A stretch of 64,000 nucleotides of DNA from Anniella stebbinsi (lineage: Eukaryota > Chordata > Lepidosauria > Squamata > Anniellidae), in assembly GCA_029215795.1 (NCBI GenBank), contig JARDYH010000001.1, positions 400,805,154 through 400,869,153 of the forward strand. Reading direction: 5' to 3'. Shown piece after piece: positions 11,281 to 23,110 of this stretch (within the stretch, counting starts at the first letter, position 1; each line of letters starts with the position of its first letter). Both the position numbers and the translations under genes were made by a program. The notes beneath the pieces were generated by a model. The model saw only the letters and a program-made list of their open reading frames with translations, had not been told where the DNA came from and made no database searches.

Positions 11281-12917
11281 ACGTACAGAAGCCAGCTAGA
11301 GTTCTTGTTGAACCTGTGATAGGACAACATCCTCCATCACACCTGATGACAGCAGGCTAGCTTAGGAGGTACAGGACAGGGGGCTCTGGCCTCCAACATA
11401 GAGGAATGGCGGGAGGGGGGCTGCTCCTACTTCCCCTTCTACACCACCCAGAATGCATTCCTTAAGACAGCTGCCTCACTCTGCCTAACGTAAGAGCTGG
11501 TCCTCCCTTCAACATGCAGTGGGGGATCATCACGCTTGACAGTGCAGAGGAACAGTTGGCATGGTGAGTGGAATTATGGGGCCTTGAGGATGAGCTAGCA
11601 GGGGCCTAAGACAAGATAATCAAGAGGGAGAGCCTCAAATGTAAAGATTCAGAGCATTCCTACACAAGCTTTGCAATTCCTATGTAAATCTCCACCCTCA
11701 AACCTCTGTCCACCCACGCAGCGGATGCATGGAATGCCAGGCAGTGGGTTGGTGCCACAGTCCCCGTACAGGAGGATGCTATGCTACTAGTGCTGGAAAC
11801 ATTGAGTCAGATGCCACCTCTTCCCTGGGAATGCTTCCTGCCACGCCTGTGGTTGTGCCCTGAAGCATGAAGTGGCAGTATGGGAAACATCCTGTGCAGA
11901 TACAGAGCTCGGAGCTGGGGCAGAAATGCACAGAAAATCCTCTTCAGGCTCTCAGGTGGAAAGATGCACTGCCTTTTGAAACCCTTCACTGGCTTTTATT
12001 GCTTTGCATAGCAGAGGGCATTTGGGCAGGTACTGCTAGCCTTATCACCGTGTGGCCAGGGTGAGAAAAGGGTCTACAGTTCTCTCCCCTGTGCAGCTAT
12101 TAAAAGTGGAAGAAGCCTATTTTCTGTTGCATCAAGCTAGCCTCAATTGCACGGAGTAAAATGTGATGACAGAGCCAGCCCTTCAAGTGAGAGTCGGGAG
12201 CAGCCTGTTTACTAGCAGTAGTAGGGGCCAAGCTGAATTTAGCAGAACCTTTCAAAAGAGGCTTCAGCTTGCCTCCTCCAGGGAGAACTGGTTGTGGGCC
12301 CCACAGAAAGTCTCAGAAAACACAGAGGCTGTTAAAGTCTCTGAGTTGGCAAAGCAGAACAGCTGCATTTTTATTCTGTTTGCCTGGGAAATGAGCCCGG
12401 AGTGGCTGGCCGGCTGGGGAGACCCTAGCCCTTTTAAGTGCAGAGCTGTTTGCTGCTTCTCAGCTGTCCTCAGGCGAACCTGCCGCTCCTCCAGACTCCA
12501 TGGAGTTATTAATACTTACAGAAGGGGGAGGGCGTGCTCACTGTTAAGCACGCGATGGGCGCTCCATTTCCAGCTCAGAGACACACAGAGAGCTATCGCT
12601 TGCCGGAAACCTCAAAGTTTATCAGCCCATTCCGGGCCAGACTTCAGCTGCACAAAAACCCTACTTTCAAAAAGGGATTGAGAAAGCCCAAAGAAATAAA
12701 TATTCCCATGATCCTTCCCCCCCCCCCGCCGCCGCCTGCTTGCTTGCCTCTTTGTCTTACTAATTGTCCTAATTTGTAAGGAGAGCTTTGAAATCCTGAG
12801 AGACAGAAAGGGGTGTGTGTAATTGTAGGAGAAGGGGGGAGAGGCTTTTGTTATTTGAGTTCCTGACACACACAAGTGGAAGCCATCATAATACGTCACA
12901 TTAATATAGATCTTGAG
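11281..12917. other. Unassigned, apparently single-copy sequence
   Basis: No gene or repeat recognised. The part from about 12100 to 12700 is free of obvious transposon signatures and would be a reasonable place to look for conserved non-coding elements. Its 172-codon open frame (12163-12681) shows no known domain. Confidence 0.4.
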
Positions 12918-13417
12918 TAGGGCTGTGACCAGAACCAGAGCCGGATCCTGAATCCAGAGCGGATCGGGCCCAGATCGGGCTGGATCAGATCTACGATCCG
13001 GTTCCGTGCAGAGCCCTCCCTCCCACTCTCTTCCTCCCTCCCCCAATCGCCCTGCTTACCTGCAGCCTCCTCCGTGTCGTCCCGTCATCCTGCCTCCTTG
13101 ATGTCGGCCGGCTGCTTTCCCGCTTGCACCAGGTGACAATGTCACCCACCGCGACCAGGAAATGCAGTAGCCCACAGCAAGGACGGAAGATGACAGCAGG
13201 ACGATGGTGGAGGAGGCAGCAGGTAAGCAGAACAATTGGGGGGAGGGAGGGAGGGAGGGAGGGAGGGAGGGAGGGAGGGAGCAGGGAGAGTGGGAGGGAG
13301 GGCTCTGCATGGACCCGGAGCAGTTCTGGATCCAGATCTGAGGCGGATCGGATCGGGCCCGATCCGGACCTCCCAGATCGGGATCAGATCAGATCAGGGG
13401 GTCCGTGCACAACCCTA
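12918..13417. mobile_element. Non-autonomous hAT element, 500 bp, GATC-rich ends
   Basis: It starts TAGGGCTGTGACCAG and ends GTCCGTGCACAACCCTA. It is flanked by an exact 8-bp duplication, ATCTTGAG, at 12910-12917 and 13418-13425. The subterminal regions are palindromic and full of GATC/GGATCGGGCCC motifs. The centre holds an expanded GGGA microsatellite and a CpG-rich spacer. There is no transposase frame. The TAGGG...CCCTA ends plus 8-bp duplication identify hAT. Confidence 0.9.
13239..13281 (+). repeat. (GGGA)n microsatellite
   Basis: About ten GGGA/GGAG repeats inside the hAT element at 12918-13417. It explains the long Gly-Arg-Glu open frames across it, which are not genes. Confidence 0.95.
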
Positions 13418-13425
13418 ATCTTGAG

Positions 13426-13819
13426 GGTGCTTGCTGAAGCTCTTCAAATTCCACCTCAAAGCCCATTTTGATTCAGGTCTCTGGCTTTGTTTTATTCTTT
13501 TTGCGTGAATATCTGTGTGCATTTTCTTGGTATCTTTCCAGATGCATGCAACAGTCTTGCCTATCTTTGAAATGTACGCATTCTTCTCCCATTGACTGGA
13601 GTGTGTTCGTGCATATTTTTCAGAAGTGCGCATTTTTTCCATGCATGTTTTTCAAATGTACACATGCTGTTGAACGCATTTTTCGGGTCCGCGAATTACA
13701 TTTGACGCTCGGAAAAGTACGGACTTTGACCGCAGATGGCGTCCGAGTCCGTGTTCAATCAGGAAAGTGCGAACTGGGTGAATCCTGATCAAAATCAAAA
13801 TGAAACTTTCCATATATCC
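13426..13819. other. Unassigned, possible older element adjacent to the hAT
   Basis: Repeated short phrases such as GTGCGCATTTTT, GTACGCATTC and ATGCATGTTTTTC suggest an old internally repetitive element. No termini were found and no gene is recognised. Confidence 0.35.
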
Positions 13820-13990
13820 CTGGGCATACGTCAGTGGAAGAGCAAATGCTTTGCCTGCAGAAGTTCCAGGTTCAATCCCCATCACCTCCAAATAAAAAAA
13901 GATCAGGCACCCGGTGATGGGAAAGCTGCTGCCAGTCTGAGTGTCCAGCCTTCTGCCAATGTGCTGACTGTGGCTGATAGAAGTTGTACT
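13820..13990 (+). mobile_element. tRNA-headed SINE (family A), + strand
   Basis: A tRNA-like head (GTCAGTGGAAGAGCAAATGC) and a good B-box GGTTCAATCC at 13869-13878 are followed by a short A-rich insertion and a body ending near GGCTGATAGAAG. The body matches the family A SINEs but is diverged at its 3' end. Confidence 0.75.
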
Positions 13991-14197
13991 CCTACTAATT
14001 TAGATCTATAGCTTTTTCCATCCGAAAGACTCAGGGTGTTGTGGTTTAGACTGACTCACACCCTGGAGAAATCTCTTTGGAGGAAAAGGCAACTTCTGGT
14101 GTCCTTAAGGGGGAGAAACCTCTTCTCAGGTGATGCAGGCCTTTTGTAAACGTTTTTGAAAGTCAAATGGACAGTGATCAAGTGATGCCCATGCAGG

Positions 14198-14285
14198 GAA
14201 GGGCCATAGCTCAGTGTAGATCAGGTAGCACATGCTTTGCACGCAGAAGGCCCCAGGTTGAATCCTCAGCACGGATCAGGTAGCA
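14198..14285 (+). mobile_element. Truncated tRNA-headed SINE (family A)
   Basis: Only the tRNA-like head is present: GGGCCATAGCTCAGTG, then ACATGCTTTGCACGCAGAAGG and a B-box-like GGTTGAATCC at 14256-14265. A 13-base ATCAGGTAGCA-type duplication flanks the middle. No body follows. Confidence 0.7.
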
Positions 14286-15089
14286 TGAATTTATTTTATT
14301 TCCATGATTTTGTATTAAGCATCTTGGAACCAATTACATTTGGATTGCTAAGGCAGCTGCTCCAAAAGCCAATGCTGGCCAGACTATTACTTAGAGCAGC
14401 CAGAGAGCAGCACTGTGTCCTGGGTCAGGATGAGGCTGCTGGGGCTGTAAGCCTTGGTGTATGTGAGAACAGGAGCATTGAAAGTGCCGAAGTGTCCCTA
14501 TTCTCACCTGTAACAAGCGGCAAGGCATGGGGCAGAGGTTGGAGCACTGGCGTAATGTTCTTCTAGTGGCATGGTCTGGCCCCATTAGGAGGCAGGTGGT
14601 CACGTTCTGCCCTCGCTGATCGTTGCCTACATCTAACTGGATTTCTTGCAGGCGTGAAACCGCTATCATGGATCGTCTATTGTGGATCATTCCTCCTCTC
14701 ATTACCTTAGCCAATTATCTGACTGTGGGAGGCAAGCTTGGAGGTGCTATAAGCCTATCATGTGCTTCCCATGACTTAAGCTGATTGGGTGAATTCACCT
14801 GCGGGCAGCTCAGCCTTGACTTTGCCAGGCCACAAAGCTGGGTTCCGGGTCATATGATGTAGAGTCTTAGCCTAAATGCAAGCGAGTCCATTTCTCTCTT
14901 TGCTGTATTGAGTTGTAAGAAAGAGAAAGAAGTCAACATGGCCCCTGCCTCTCTCCTCATCCCCCTTAAAACTATAGTCTTGACTTGACTTGAACTACAA
15001 GGAATGTATATAAACCGCCCAGAGAGCTTCGGCTATGGGGCGGTATACAAATGTAATACATAAATAAATAAATAAAATACAAGGAGGCA
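14286..15089. other. Unassigned, with LINE-type tail at 15008-15075
   Basis: No gene recognised. At 15008-15075 is ACCGCCCAGAGAGCTTCGG ... GGGGCGGTATACAAATGTAAT followed by (AAAT)n. This is the 3' tail of the same L2-type family whose coding part is visible at 18861-20622 and 45737-46192. Confidence 0.5.
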
Positions 15090-15205
15090 ACTCAGGGCCT
15101 TCCAGATGATTTGAAGTATAACTCCCATAATCCCTGACCATTAGCCATGCTATCTGGGACTGATGGGAGCTGTAGTCCAAAACATCTGGAGGGCACCAGG
15201 TTGCC
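15090..15205. repeat. Short fold-back repeat, CCAGATG/CATCTGG type
   Basis: The stretch from CCTTCCAGATGATTTGAAG to CCAAAACATCTGGAGGGCAC is an imperfect palindrome of about 110 bp, with internal ACTCCCATAATCCCTGACC and GGGACTGATGGGAGCTG. Related copies are at about 3300-3365, 9985-10066, 40190-40272 and 43489-43590, showing an interspersed MITE-like family. Confidence 0.7.
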
Positions 15206-15284
15206 TTATCCCTGCCCTAGAACAAACCCCACTGAAGCATGAATACACATGAAACTTCATATGTGTTCAGATCTTCACCAGATG

Positions 15285-15410
15285 CTCTTCTTTCATGTGG
15301 GTTGCAACCAGGAAAAGGGCCTTTTCAGTGGTGGCATGCCAGTTGTGGAACGCTCACCCCCTTCTACATGTGAGGCAGAGCTGTGGCAGTATGTCTTCCA
15401 AGTGCAATAG
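15285..15410 (+). mobile_element. L2-type LINE 3' fragment
   Basis: The sequence reads like the terminal part of an L2 reverse-transcriptase frame (AAAAGGGCCTTTTCAGTGGTGGC and TTGTGGAACGCTC are the conserved 'AFSVVAPxLWN' region). It is short, frameshifted and bounded on both sides by unrelated sequence. Confidence 0.55.
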
Positions 15411-18227
15411 TTTCCTTTGAGGCACACACTAATGAATACAATGAAGTATTCACTGTATTTATAAAGCAGTCGAGTGCCACACAAAATTGCATAGTGTTCT
15501 GTTTGTGGGAGAAGTAAGAGGAGATTGAAAAGTCATGTGAGCAGGGCGGGGAAAGTTGAAATCCACTCTTACTGGTAAGAGCTTGGAGCACACACATCTT
15601 TGTAGCGCATGAAAACCGCAAGCACCAGAAAAACCTTTGTAAAGGTCGTTTGGACAACAACAGAATATTGAGGGGGAACAGCATGAGGAGGACAGTTTGG
15701 AGTGCGCATCATGTGCCGTGCCAGTGAGCCAGTCATTACAGTGCCTGCAAAAACCCTTCATGCAGGTCAGCCCCTGGTCTGAAGAGTTTTAGCTGCCAGG
15801 CTAAGGCTTCCATATACTTTCCACACCTTCATTTGATCTGTGAGCTTGGTTTGTTTGTTGTTGTTTTAACAGCTTACCATTTTCTTACGGATTCTGCTTC
15901 TATTTGCCAATGCTCTTATGGGCAGGGTGCTTGTGAGTTTATTTTGTTTCTACGCCACTTCAGTGTTTTGCGTTTTCGTACTTAAAAGCTGGACAGAACA
16001 TGTAAAAAAACCACCACAAACTCATTTATACACATACACACAGTGAACCTGCAGGATTCCCTCGGAACATGAGTTGGGATTCCCTGAGGGATTCCCTGAA
16101 GTTTGAAAGTTGGATCTGACCATGTTCAAGGTTGCAAGTGAGCCTGGACTGCCCCTCTTGGGGCAGCAAGTATTTTGATCTGGTTCTCTTAGCAGTGTTC
16201 TTAACGTGTCCTTTTTTTCCCAAGGTGCTAATCCCACCTCTGCTTTCCCCACGTCCTCCTCAGGAGTAGGCTGGCCACTGCTCCTGGAAGCCATTTGCCA
16301 CCTTTCCCCTCCTGCCCAGCAACGCAAGCCACACAGACGCTTGGCACCAGTGGTATCTCAGATCAGCAACTGCCAGAGTGTGTGACGTACATTTCAAATA
16401 ACAGCCACTCCTTTCTTGCCTAGGCTGGCAGAGTTGTATTGCAAAAGAAGCATGAGTCACAGAGACTGAAAGCGAGCTGGGAGTGTCTTTTTGTCGCGCT
16501 TGCCTCTCCTGGTTTGGCTCAGCTTTAAAAATAAATAAATAACCAAAATATAGGTTTCTATCTGGGGCAATTTAGGGCAGACCCTGCTTTCCAGAAAGGC
16601 TTTTATCTACATCCACACACCTTTCCCTCCTGTCTCCTGACATCCTTGGTATACAGCAAATCATCCGTAGGTGGTAGCAACAGTTTACGTTAACAGGGCA
16701 GAAGTAATCTGCTAAGTGCAGCAACGCCTTCAGCCTGCTGAACTCCCAGTGTTAAAGCAGGAACCTCACGTGTGCCTTTGTAACGTGCTGCCCTTTGCTC
16801 CTGGCAGACGCGATTCAGTCTGCAGATGCTTTATGAACCTCTCGAGACTGGAGTGCCATGTTATTCTTCCAAAGTGTCCACCAGCAAATGGTCCCGTGCA
16901 TGATCAACAAGGGCTTTCTGTCAGGACCGGTCAAAGGATCAGGCAAACAAGAGCCCTGCAGTCTTCTAAACAAAGCTTTATCAGCCTCCGGGGAAAAGGG
17001 CGGCAGCGGAACTACAGAGCTGCGAACCAAACCAGAAGGGGATCAAGGGTTGCGGTTGAGAAGTGGCAAGAAGAGTCAATGTCATCCATCACTTAGAGAA
17101 GAAATATACAATGTCTTTAAATGCACCATGGCAACGTGGAGGCGAATCAGGAAGTCATTAAGGGAGTGGGGCTGTGGTCTATGTGGGTGTCCAAGGATGC
17201 AGGGAAGATTATTTTTAGCCTTCTTAGTAAAAATTACTAGTGTATAATAGACGGATCATGTCTGGACAATCCAGTGCCAGGTTTTCAAGGGTTCTTGGGC
17301 AAGACATGCTCAACAGGTCCCCTTCCTACCTGAAACCAACTTCTCGCCACCATGGTCACCAGCTGCTATTGTTCCTCCTCTTTCTCATAATGGCTACCAC
17401 TTGCTTAGCAAAGGGAAGAGCAGAGGGGCTCCGTGAGTAAGCAAAAGGCTCCTGCATCAAGCCAATATACAATTGTTCGAATTCCCTCTTTGTCTTTCAG
17501 CATATGTTTCAGTCTTCGCGATCTGATTTGTACAAGGAATACACCAATCCTCATACGCAAAGTATTTTACCTACGTTGTGTTACTAACCCTTTCAACAAG
17601 CCTTGTAAGGAAGGCTCATTATTTCAAATATGTTGCTCATGAGGGGAAAGCAAGAAGATATTCAATGGGTCCAATTAAAGGTTTTGGTGTTGATCTTAAA
17701 GCACTTCAATGCCAGCGACCTGCATATCTTGGGAAAACGCCTCCCCTAGTCTGTCAATATCCTCCAGGTGGACCATGCTAAGAGTATATACAATAGCAGG
17801 CCCTACTCCAGCCCCCTAAATACCAGTTGTTTGGCATTTGTCCCCCATTCTGAAAAGTTGAAATTCTCCTCCTAAGGCTTAGTTACTGGCAGCACCAGCT
17901 TTTTAAGCCAAAACATGCTGTTCTTATTTGTTTGGGCCTGTCCCCTTTAGCCCCTCCCACCACTGAGAATGGGACCCCTGAGAGAGTCTCCAAAATTGAA
18001 TTTGGCCCTCTGGCTGAGGACAAGTGGAGCAGTTCTGGGTGGCTACCCCAGGAATCTAGACTGGTTTACCAGAGAACATCCATTAGTTGCCCGTCCCTCT
18101 CGACTTTTAAGAAAGACATGTGAACTGCTGGTTTCTTGCCATTTGTTCATTTGGGAGGCGGGGTCTTATTTTCTTATTTATATCTTTGGGTAGACATTTG
18201 ATGAGATTTTTCTTACACTGGTTATTA
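15411..18227. other. Unassigned sequence
   Basis: About 2.8 kb without a recognised gene or well-preserved repeat. Short open frames exist (for example 16716-17096 and 16858-17247 on the + strand) but none shows a known domain. Confidence 0.4.
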
Positions 18228-18500
18228 GCTACCTCGAGCACTTGTAGAAGTAGTAGACACATTTGAATACCTTAAGGACCACTTCCATCTGTATTGGCCC
18301 ACCCAAACTCTTTGGTCACCATTGGAGGCTCCATTCCATCCCCTTTCCACTGTCCTGTTCTGTCTCCACGCCACCACCTCCATTGTCTCAGTTGCTGCAG
18401 GTGGATACAAGAGACAGCACCTTTTCAGTCATGGTGGTAATACCCTCCCAAGGGATGCCCTCCTGGCTCCATCTCTGCTCTCTTCCAGCTTATTATTAAT
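18228..18500 (+). mobile_element. Degraded LINE fragment, + strand
   Basis: Broken frames read like the C-terminal part of an L2/CR1-type polyprotein (HLFSHGGNTLPRDALLAPS resembles the common 'GNPLPRDALLAPSLL' stretch of squamate LINEs). Frameshifts and stops show it is dead. The family name is inferred from memory. Confidence 0.4.
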
Positions 18501-18589
18501 ACAAACATTGGAAGCCAGTTCAGTCTATTTGTCCATCTTGCCTGGTGGCTTTCCAGGATCCCAAGCTATGTTTCCTATCTAACTAGTAA

Positions 18590-18660
18590 CACCAGGGATT
18601 GAAACTTGGACTTCCTGCATGCAGAGTAGGTGTTATATTGTTGAACCACCATTCCTCCCT
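18590..18660 (-). mobile_element. Truncated tRNA-headed SINE (family A), - strand
   Basis: Read on the minus strand this is a tRNA-like head: a GGTGGTTCAACAATATAACA-type start, then CTGCATGCAGGAAGTCCAAG and a decayed B box. Only the head survives. Confidence 0.55.
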
Positions 18661-18859
18661 AGAAGTTCTAAAGGTCTTTGGAGGTAAATGTAGGCTGACT
18701 GTGGAAACTTCCCTTGTGCTGATCCATTTGCTACCTGTTAGTATGGCCTTTGATAGTTTCCTTGACCTTATGTAATAAATTGTTCAGGATTTCCACCACC
18801 ACCACATACTTTTGTTCTTGTAAGCTGCTTTGAGAAACTTTTAGATGGACAGGCAGAGG

Positions 18860-18860
<1 letters not shown>

Positions 18861-18897
<37 letters not shown>

Positions 18898-20622
18898 CAT
18901 CATCATCATCATCATCATTATTATTATTATTTACATTTATATACAACCCCATAGCTGAAGCTCTCTGGGCGGTTTACAAAAATTAAAAGATTGAACATTA
19001 AAAGTCATTATACAAAATTTAAAACCATAAAACATAAAAACAGCAAACATTTTAAACATTTTAAACTTTAAGCCAGGCCAAAAATTCAGTTAAAAACCTC
19101 AACATAAGCCGTTAAAACGCCTGGGAGAAAAGAAAAGTTTTGACCCAGCACCGAAAAGATAACACTGTTGGCACCAGGCGGGCCTCATCGGGGAGATCAT
19201 TCCATAATTGGGGGCCACCACAGAGAAGGCCCTCTCCCTTGTTGCCATCCTCTGAGCTTCCCTTGGAGTAGGCTCCCGGAGGAGGGCCTTAGATGTTGAG
19301 TGTAGTGTACTGGTAGGTTCATGTCGGGAGAGGCATTCCATCAGGTATTGTGGTCCCAAGCTGTGTAAGGCTTTATAGGTTAAAACCAGCACCTTGAATC
19401 GGGCTTGGAAACGTATAGGCAGCCAATGCAAGCGGGCCAGAATCGGTCTTATATGTTCGAACCTTCTGTTCCCTGTTACCAATCTGGCCACTGCATTTTA
19501 CACAAGCTGCAGCTTCTGAACTATCTTCAAAGGCAGCCCCACATAGAGTGCATTGCAGTAATCTAACTTGGAGGTTACCAGAGCATAGACAACTGAAACC
19601 AGGTTCTCCCTGTCCAGAGAGGGGCATAGCTTAGGCTGACCAGGTGGCTCGGGATTTCCCGGTCCTAACCGGGAATCCAGGGGCAAACCAGCCCAACCGG
19701 GGGGCAGGGGGGCAAAACGGGGTGGCGGGGGGGGTCACGCGGCGGTGGCAGGAAGCAAGGAGCGGCGGTAGACCCGGCGGAGGAGGAGCCCGGGAAGCGG
19801 CTGCCCCAGCAGGTAAGCACGAAGGGGGGCACTTACCTGCTGGGGCGGCCGCTTCTCGGGCTCCTCTGTCGCCCGCGCGGCCATGCCGGGTCCTCCGCCG
19901 CCCGCGCAGAAGAGGCGGGAGAGGGCCGGATCCGGAAGTGACGTAACCGGCCCTCTCCCGCGCGGCCTCTGGCCTTTCTGGGGCTTGTCGCGATGGCGAT
20001 GAGCCCTGAGGAGCCCGGACGCCCGCGCCCGCTTCTTCCGCGCGGGCGTCCGGGCTCCTCGGGGCTCGTCGCCATTGCGACGAGCCCCAGAAAGGCCAGA
20101 GGCCGCGCGGAAGAGACGGGAGAGGGCCAGTTACGTCACTTCCGGATCCGGCCCTCTCCCGCCTCTTCCGCACGGGCGTCGGAGGACCCGGCGTGGCTGC
20201 GCGGGCGACGGAGGACCCGGCGTGGCCGCGCGGGCGACGGAGGACCCGGCGCGGCTGCGCGGGCGACGGAAGGTCCGGCGCGGCAGCGCGGGTGGCGACG
20301 GAGGACCCGACGCGGGCGCGCAGGCGGTGACGGATGACCCCGCGCGGGCGGCGACGGAGGACCCCGCGCCGGCGGCGGAGGAACCCAGCGGTAGGTCCAG
20401 GCTGGTTTTTTTTGGGGGGGTTGCTTGGGGGGGGAGGTTGTTTTCGGGGGGGACCGGGATTTTGATTTTTAAAATCTGGTCACCCTAGCATAGCTGGGCC
20501 ACCAGCCGAAGTTGGTAGAAGGCACTCCGTGTCACCGAGGCTACCTGAGACTCAAGCGACAGAAATGGTTCTAGGAGAACCCCAAAGCTACAAACCTGCT
20601 CCTTCAGGGGGATGTTCTAAAT
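18861..20622 (-). mobile_element. L2-type LINE, 3' part, interrupted by a hAT
   Basis: On the minus strand the sequence encodes the last part of a LINE reverse transcriptase. Recognisable phrases are TSKLDYCNALYVGLPLK, then RPILARLHWLPIRF and TYKALHSLGPQYLMECL, typical of the L2/jockey group. The 3' tail ends in GGGCGGTTTACAAA-type sequence and an (ATT)n/(ATC)n microsatellite (18861-18931 in window coordinates). The upstream part of the frame resumes at 20488-20622 (QVASVTRSAFYQLRLVAQLC) after an inserted hAT at 19632-20487. Stops and frameshifts show it is inactive. Confidence 0.85.
19632..20487. mobile_element. GC-rich 856-bp hAT-type element nested in a LINE
   Basis: It starts TAGGCTGACCAGGTG and ends ATCTGGTCACCCTA. 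It is flanked by an exact 8-bp duplication, GCATAGCT, at 19624-19631 and 20488-20495. The interior is extremely GC-rich, with large inverted repeats around CCGGACGCCCGCGC and a tandem run of about 25-30-bp units (GCGGGCGACGGAGGACCCGG) at about 20185-20380. Long open frames rich in Arg, Pro and Ala occur on both strands. They are a by-product of GC-rich repeats without stops, so I do not call them genes. The ends resemble those of the fold-back elements at 5824 and 8735, so all three may depend on one transposase. Confidence 0.9.
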
Positions 20623-21995
20623 GAATGAATAAAGGTGGTAATGAGGAAACCATTGCCTTGAAGGAAGGGAGCTGTCCTGGTGAAAGATACTAAGATTTGC
20701 TGCTGCCACATTTATTTACTCAACCTGCTTAGACGTCTATTCAGATTCAAACATTACAGCAAGGTAAAAGTAACAGATGCCCTTCTGAAATCCCACCCAT
20801 GAGCTTTGTAAATTCTGGGCTTTTTCTTCCAATAGGATAACCTTCCCTAAAGACACGGCTGTTTTCTTTTCCCAGCTTTTTCTCCTGCCAACGAGTTCTG
20901 CTTTTGGCTTACTGGATATTCTTCCTTGGCGAGCGCAGGACTCTTGAGCTGCCAATGGCCCAGTAAAATCTGGGCCCAGACCTTTCCTTGTGTATTTAAG
21001 AATTCATTCTTTCTCTGTGGAATTCATTGCCTGTATTTACTTGGAATAATCCTGATGGTTCCGAGTCCTTAAATACGGTCCTCCTAAATTAAGACGTGGA
21101 ACAGAAATCACCTGTTCTTACGTTACCTTTCCGAGAGGGTGTGTGTGCTTTTTTGCCTTGTTGCAAGCTCCTGGCCGGCATTTCCTTACAGCCCTCCACA
21201 CCCTGTTTGTCACACGCCTCTCTACAGAGAAGAGGAGAAGTTATGAGTCATGCCAGCGCTGCTACAGCCCAGCTTAGCAAAACAAAGTCCCACCCACCCC
21301 GGTAGGGACAAAGATTCCGATCTGTACAGCACCTGTTGTACAGTAGGGGTGTGTTTATTCTAGGGTTCCAGCTTTGAATACAAATAGGAAAACTAGGTCA
21401 ATGCTCCGGATTTGAATGGAAGAAATGTTGTTTTTGGTGCCAGGCCTGGAATCTGGAGGAACAGATTTTGCATGCAGGCGTCTGTTTCTTTCAGGGTTAC
21501 AAGCCAAAAGACAAAGAGAGTGGTGGAGAAAGCAGTTTAGCCCATTATGGAATTGGCTTTGACAGTTTTGTTTGTTGTTTAAATGGGGAGGGGAGAAATC
21601 AAGTATTCGAGTGTGTAACCCAACAGAATATGGATATATTTAAGCAGAGGTGCCACTGGATTTTTCCTGATGTGAAGTTCAAAACATGCCTGGAACATAA
21701 TTTTGAAAGGGGGTGGGGGATTCACTTAACTAAAATAAACAACAGTCTTTGGAATTCCAGCCTTCCAAGGTCCACATGACGTATCTGTTGCTGGATCATA
21801 CCATTTTAGAATAAATGTAAAAAAACAAAAGAGCCAGCCTAGTCTATTAGCAAAAAAAATTAGCCTACAACATTCTTAACATGATAATCCTATACGAACA
21901 GAGATTATTTTATATGGTGAAACTGTCAAAACTTCTATCTCTTCCCATATGCATTCTGTTCTGATACAGACAACCAACAGGAATATCACATAAAA
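20623..21995. other. Unassigned sequence
   Basis: About 1.4 kb without recognised genes or well-preserved repeats. Confidence 0.4.
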
Positions 21996-22800
21996 ACATA
22001 AGAAGAGCCCTTCTGAATTGGACCAAGGGTCCATCTAGCCCAGCATTCTGTTGACACAGTGGTCAACCAGCCGCTGACCAAGAACCCACAAGCAGGACAC
22101 AAGTGCAACAGCACCCTCCCACCCATGTTCCCCATCAACTGGTGTATACAGGCTTACTGCCTCAGATACTGGAGGTAGCACATAGGCACATTGATAGCCT
22201 TCTCATCCAAGAATTCATCTAACCCCCTTTTAAAGCCATCCAAATCGATGCCCATCACTACATCTTGTGGTCACAAATTCCATAGTTTAACTATGTGCTG
22301 CATGAAGAAGTCCTTCCTTTTATCTGTCCTGAATCTCCCACCAATCAGCTTCATGGGATGACCCCTTTGGGTTCTAGTATTCTGAGAGAGGGAGAAAAAT
22401 GTCTCCCTATTCATATTCTCCACACCTCTATCATGTCTCCTCTTTGCCTCCTTTTTTCCAAGCAATCCCAGCTGTTGTAACCTACCCTCATAGGGGAGAT
22501 GTTCCAGTCCCTTGATTGTTTTAGTTGCCCTTTTCTGCACTTTTTCCAGCTCTACAACACCTTTTTTTAGATGATGTGACCAGAATATTCCAAGCGCGGT
22601 CGCACCTTAGATTTCTATAAGGGCGGTATGATAGTGGCAGTTTTATTCTCAGTTCTTTTTCTAATTCTGCCTAACGTGAAGTTTGACCTTTTCTTTACAG
22701 CAGCCACACACTGGGTTGACATTTTCATCTCCACCACAACCCCAAGACCTTTTTCTTGGATGGTCACTGCCGGCTCAGGTCCCATCATGTTCTAGTTGAA
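21996..22800 (-). mobile_element. CR1 LINE, 3' end, - strand
   Basis: The minus strand encodes the C-terminus of a CR1 reverse transcriptase polyprotein: KGLEHLPYEGRLQQLGL followed by a frameshifted HPMKLIGGRFRTDKRKDFF. The untranslated tail follows, including GTCCAGCGTTCTG-type sequence (complement of CAGCATTCTGTTGACACAG). The 3' end is at about 21996, where the complement reads GGGCTCTTCTTATG. Internal stops show it is inactive. Confidence 0.9.
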
Positions 22801-22954
22801 GTTGGGATTTTTTGACCAACTCTGATCTTCTCTTTCAGCTCCAAAAAGTGATCTGAACCGCACCATTTTAAGCTGTCGTAGACCGGGGCTACATTTCATA
22901 TTTGCATGAACGTCACCTTCCCGATGAGGAATCTCCCACCCCGGTTCTATCATT

Positions 22955-23110
22955 TTGGTGTAGTGTTTGGAGGGTTGGGTTAGAACTGGGGAGATCCAGG
23001 TTCAAATCCCTACTCAGCCATGACGTTCACCAGGAGACTTTATCTCAGTCACTATCTCTCAGCCTATCCTACTTCACAGGTTCAGATCCTGCTCCTCAGA
23101 GATGCCTGTC
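22955..23110 (+). mobile_element. tRNA-headed SINE (family B), + strand
   Basis: It begins TGGTGTAGTGTTTGGAGGG and has a complete B-box GGTTCAAATCC at 22999-23009. The body CTACTCAGCCATGACGTTCACC follows, then TCAGTCACTATCTCTCAGCC. Longer reverse copies at 39012 and 43635 carry the same order. It is a SINE, not a tRNA gene, because the acceptor stem is not closed. Confidence 0.8.

Noticed and set aside
12163..12681. 172-codon + strand frame
   Set aside because: No recognisable domain and no neighbouring exon; kept only as unassigned sequence.
19631..20488. Long Arg/Pro/Ala-rich open frames on both strands
   Set aside because: They lie entirely inside the GC-rich hAT element, occur in several frames at once and follow the tandem repeat; they lack stops because of base composition.
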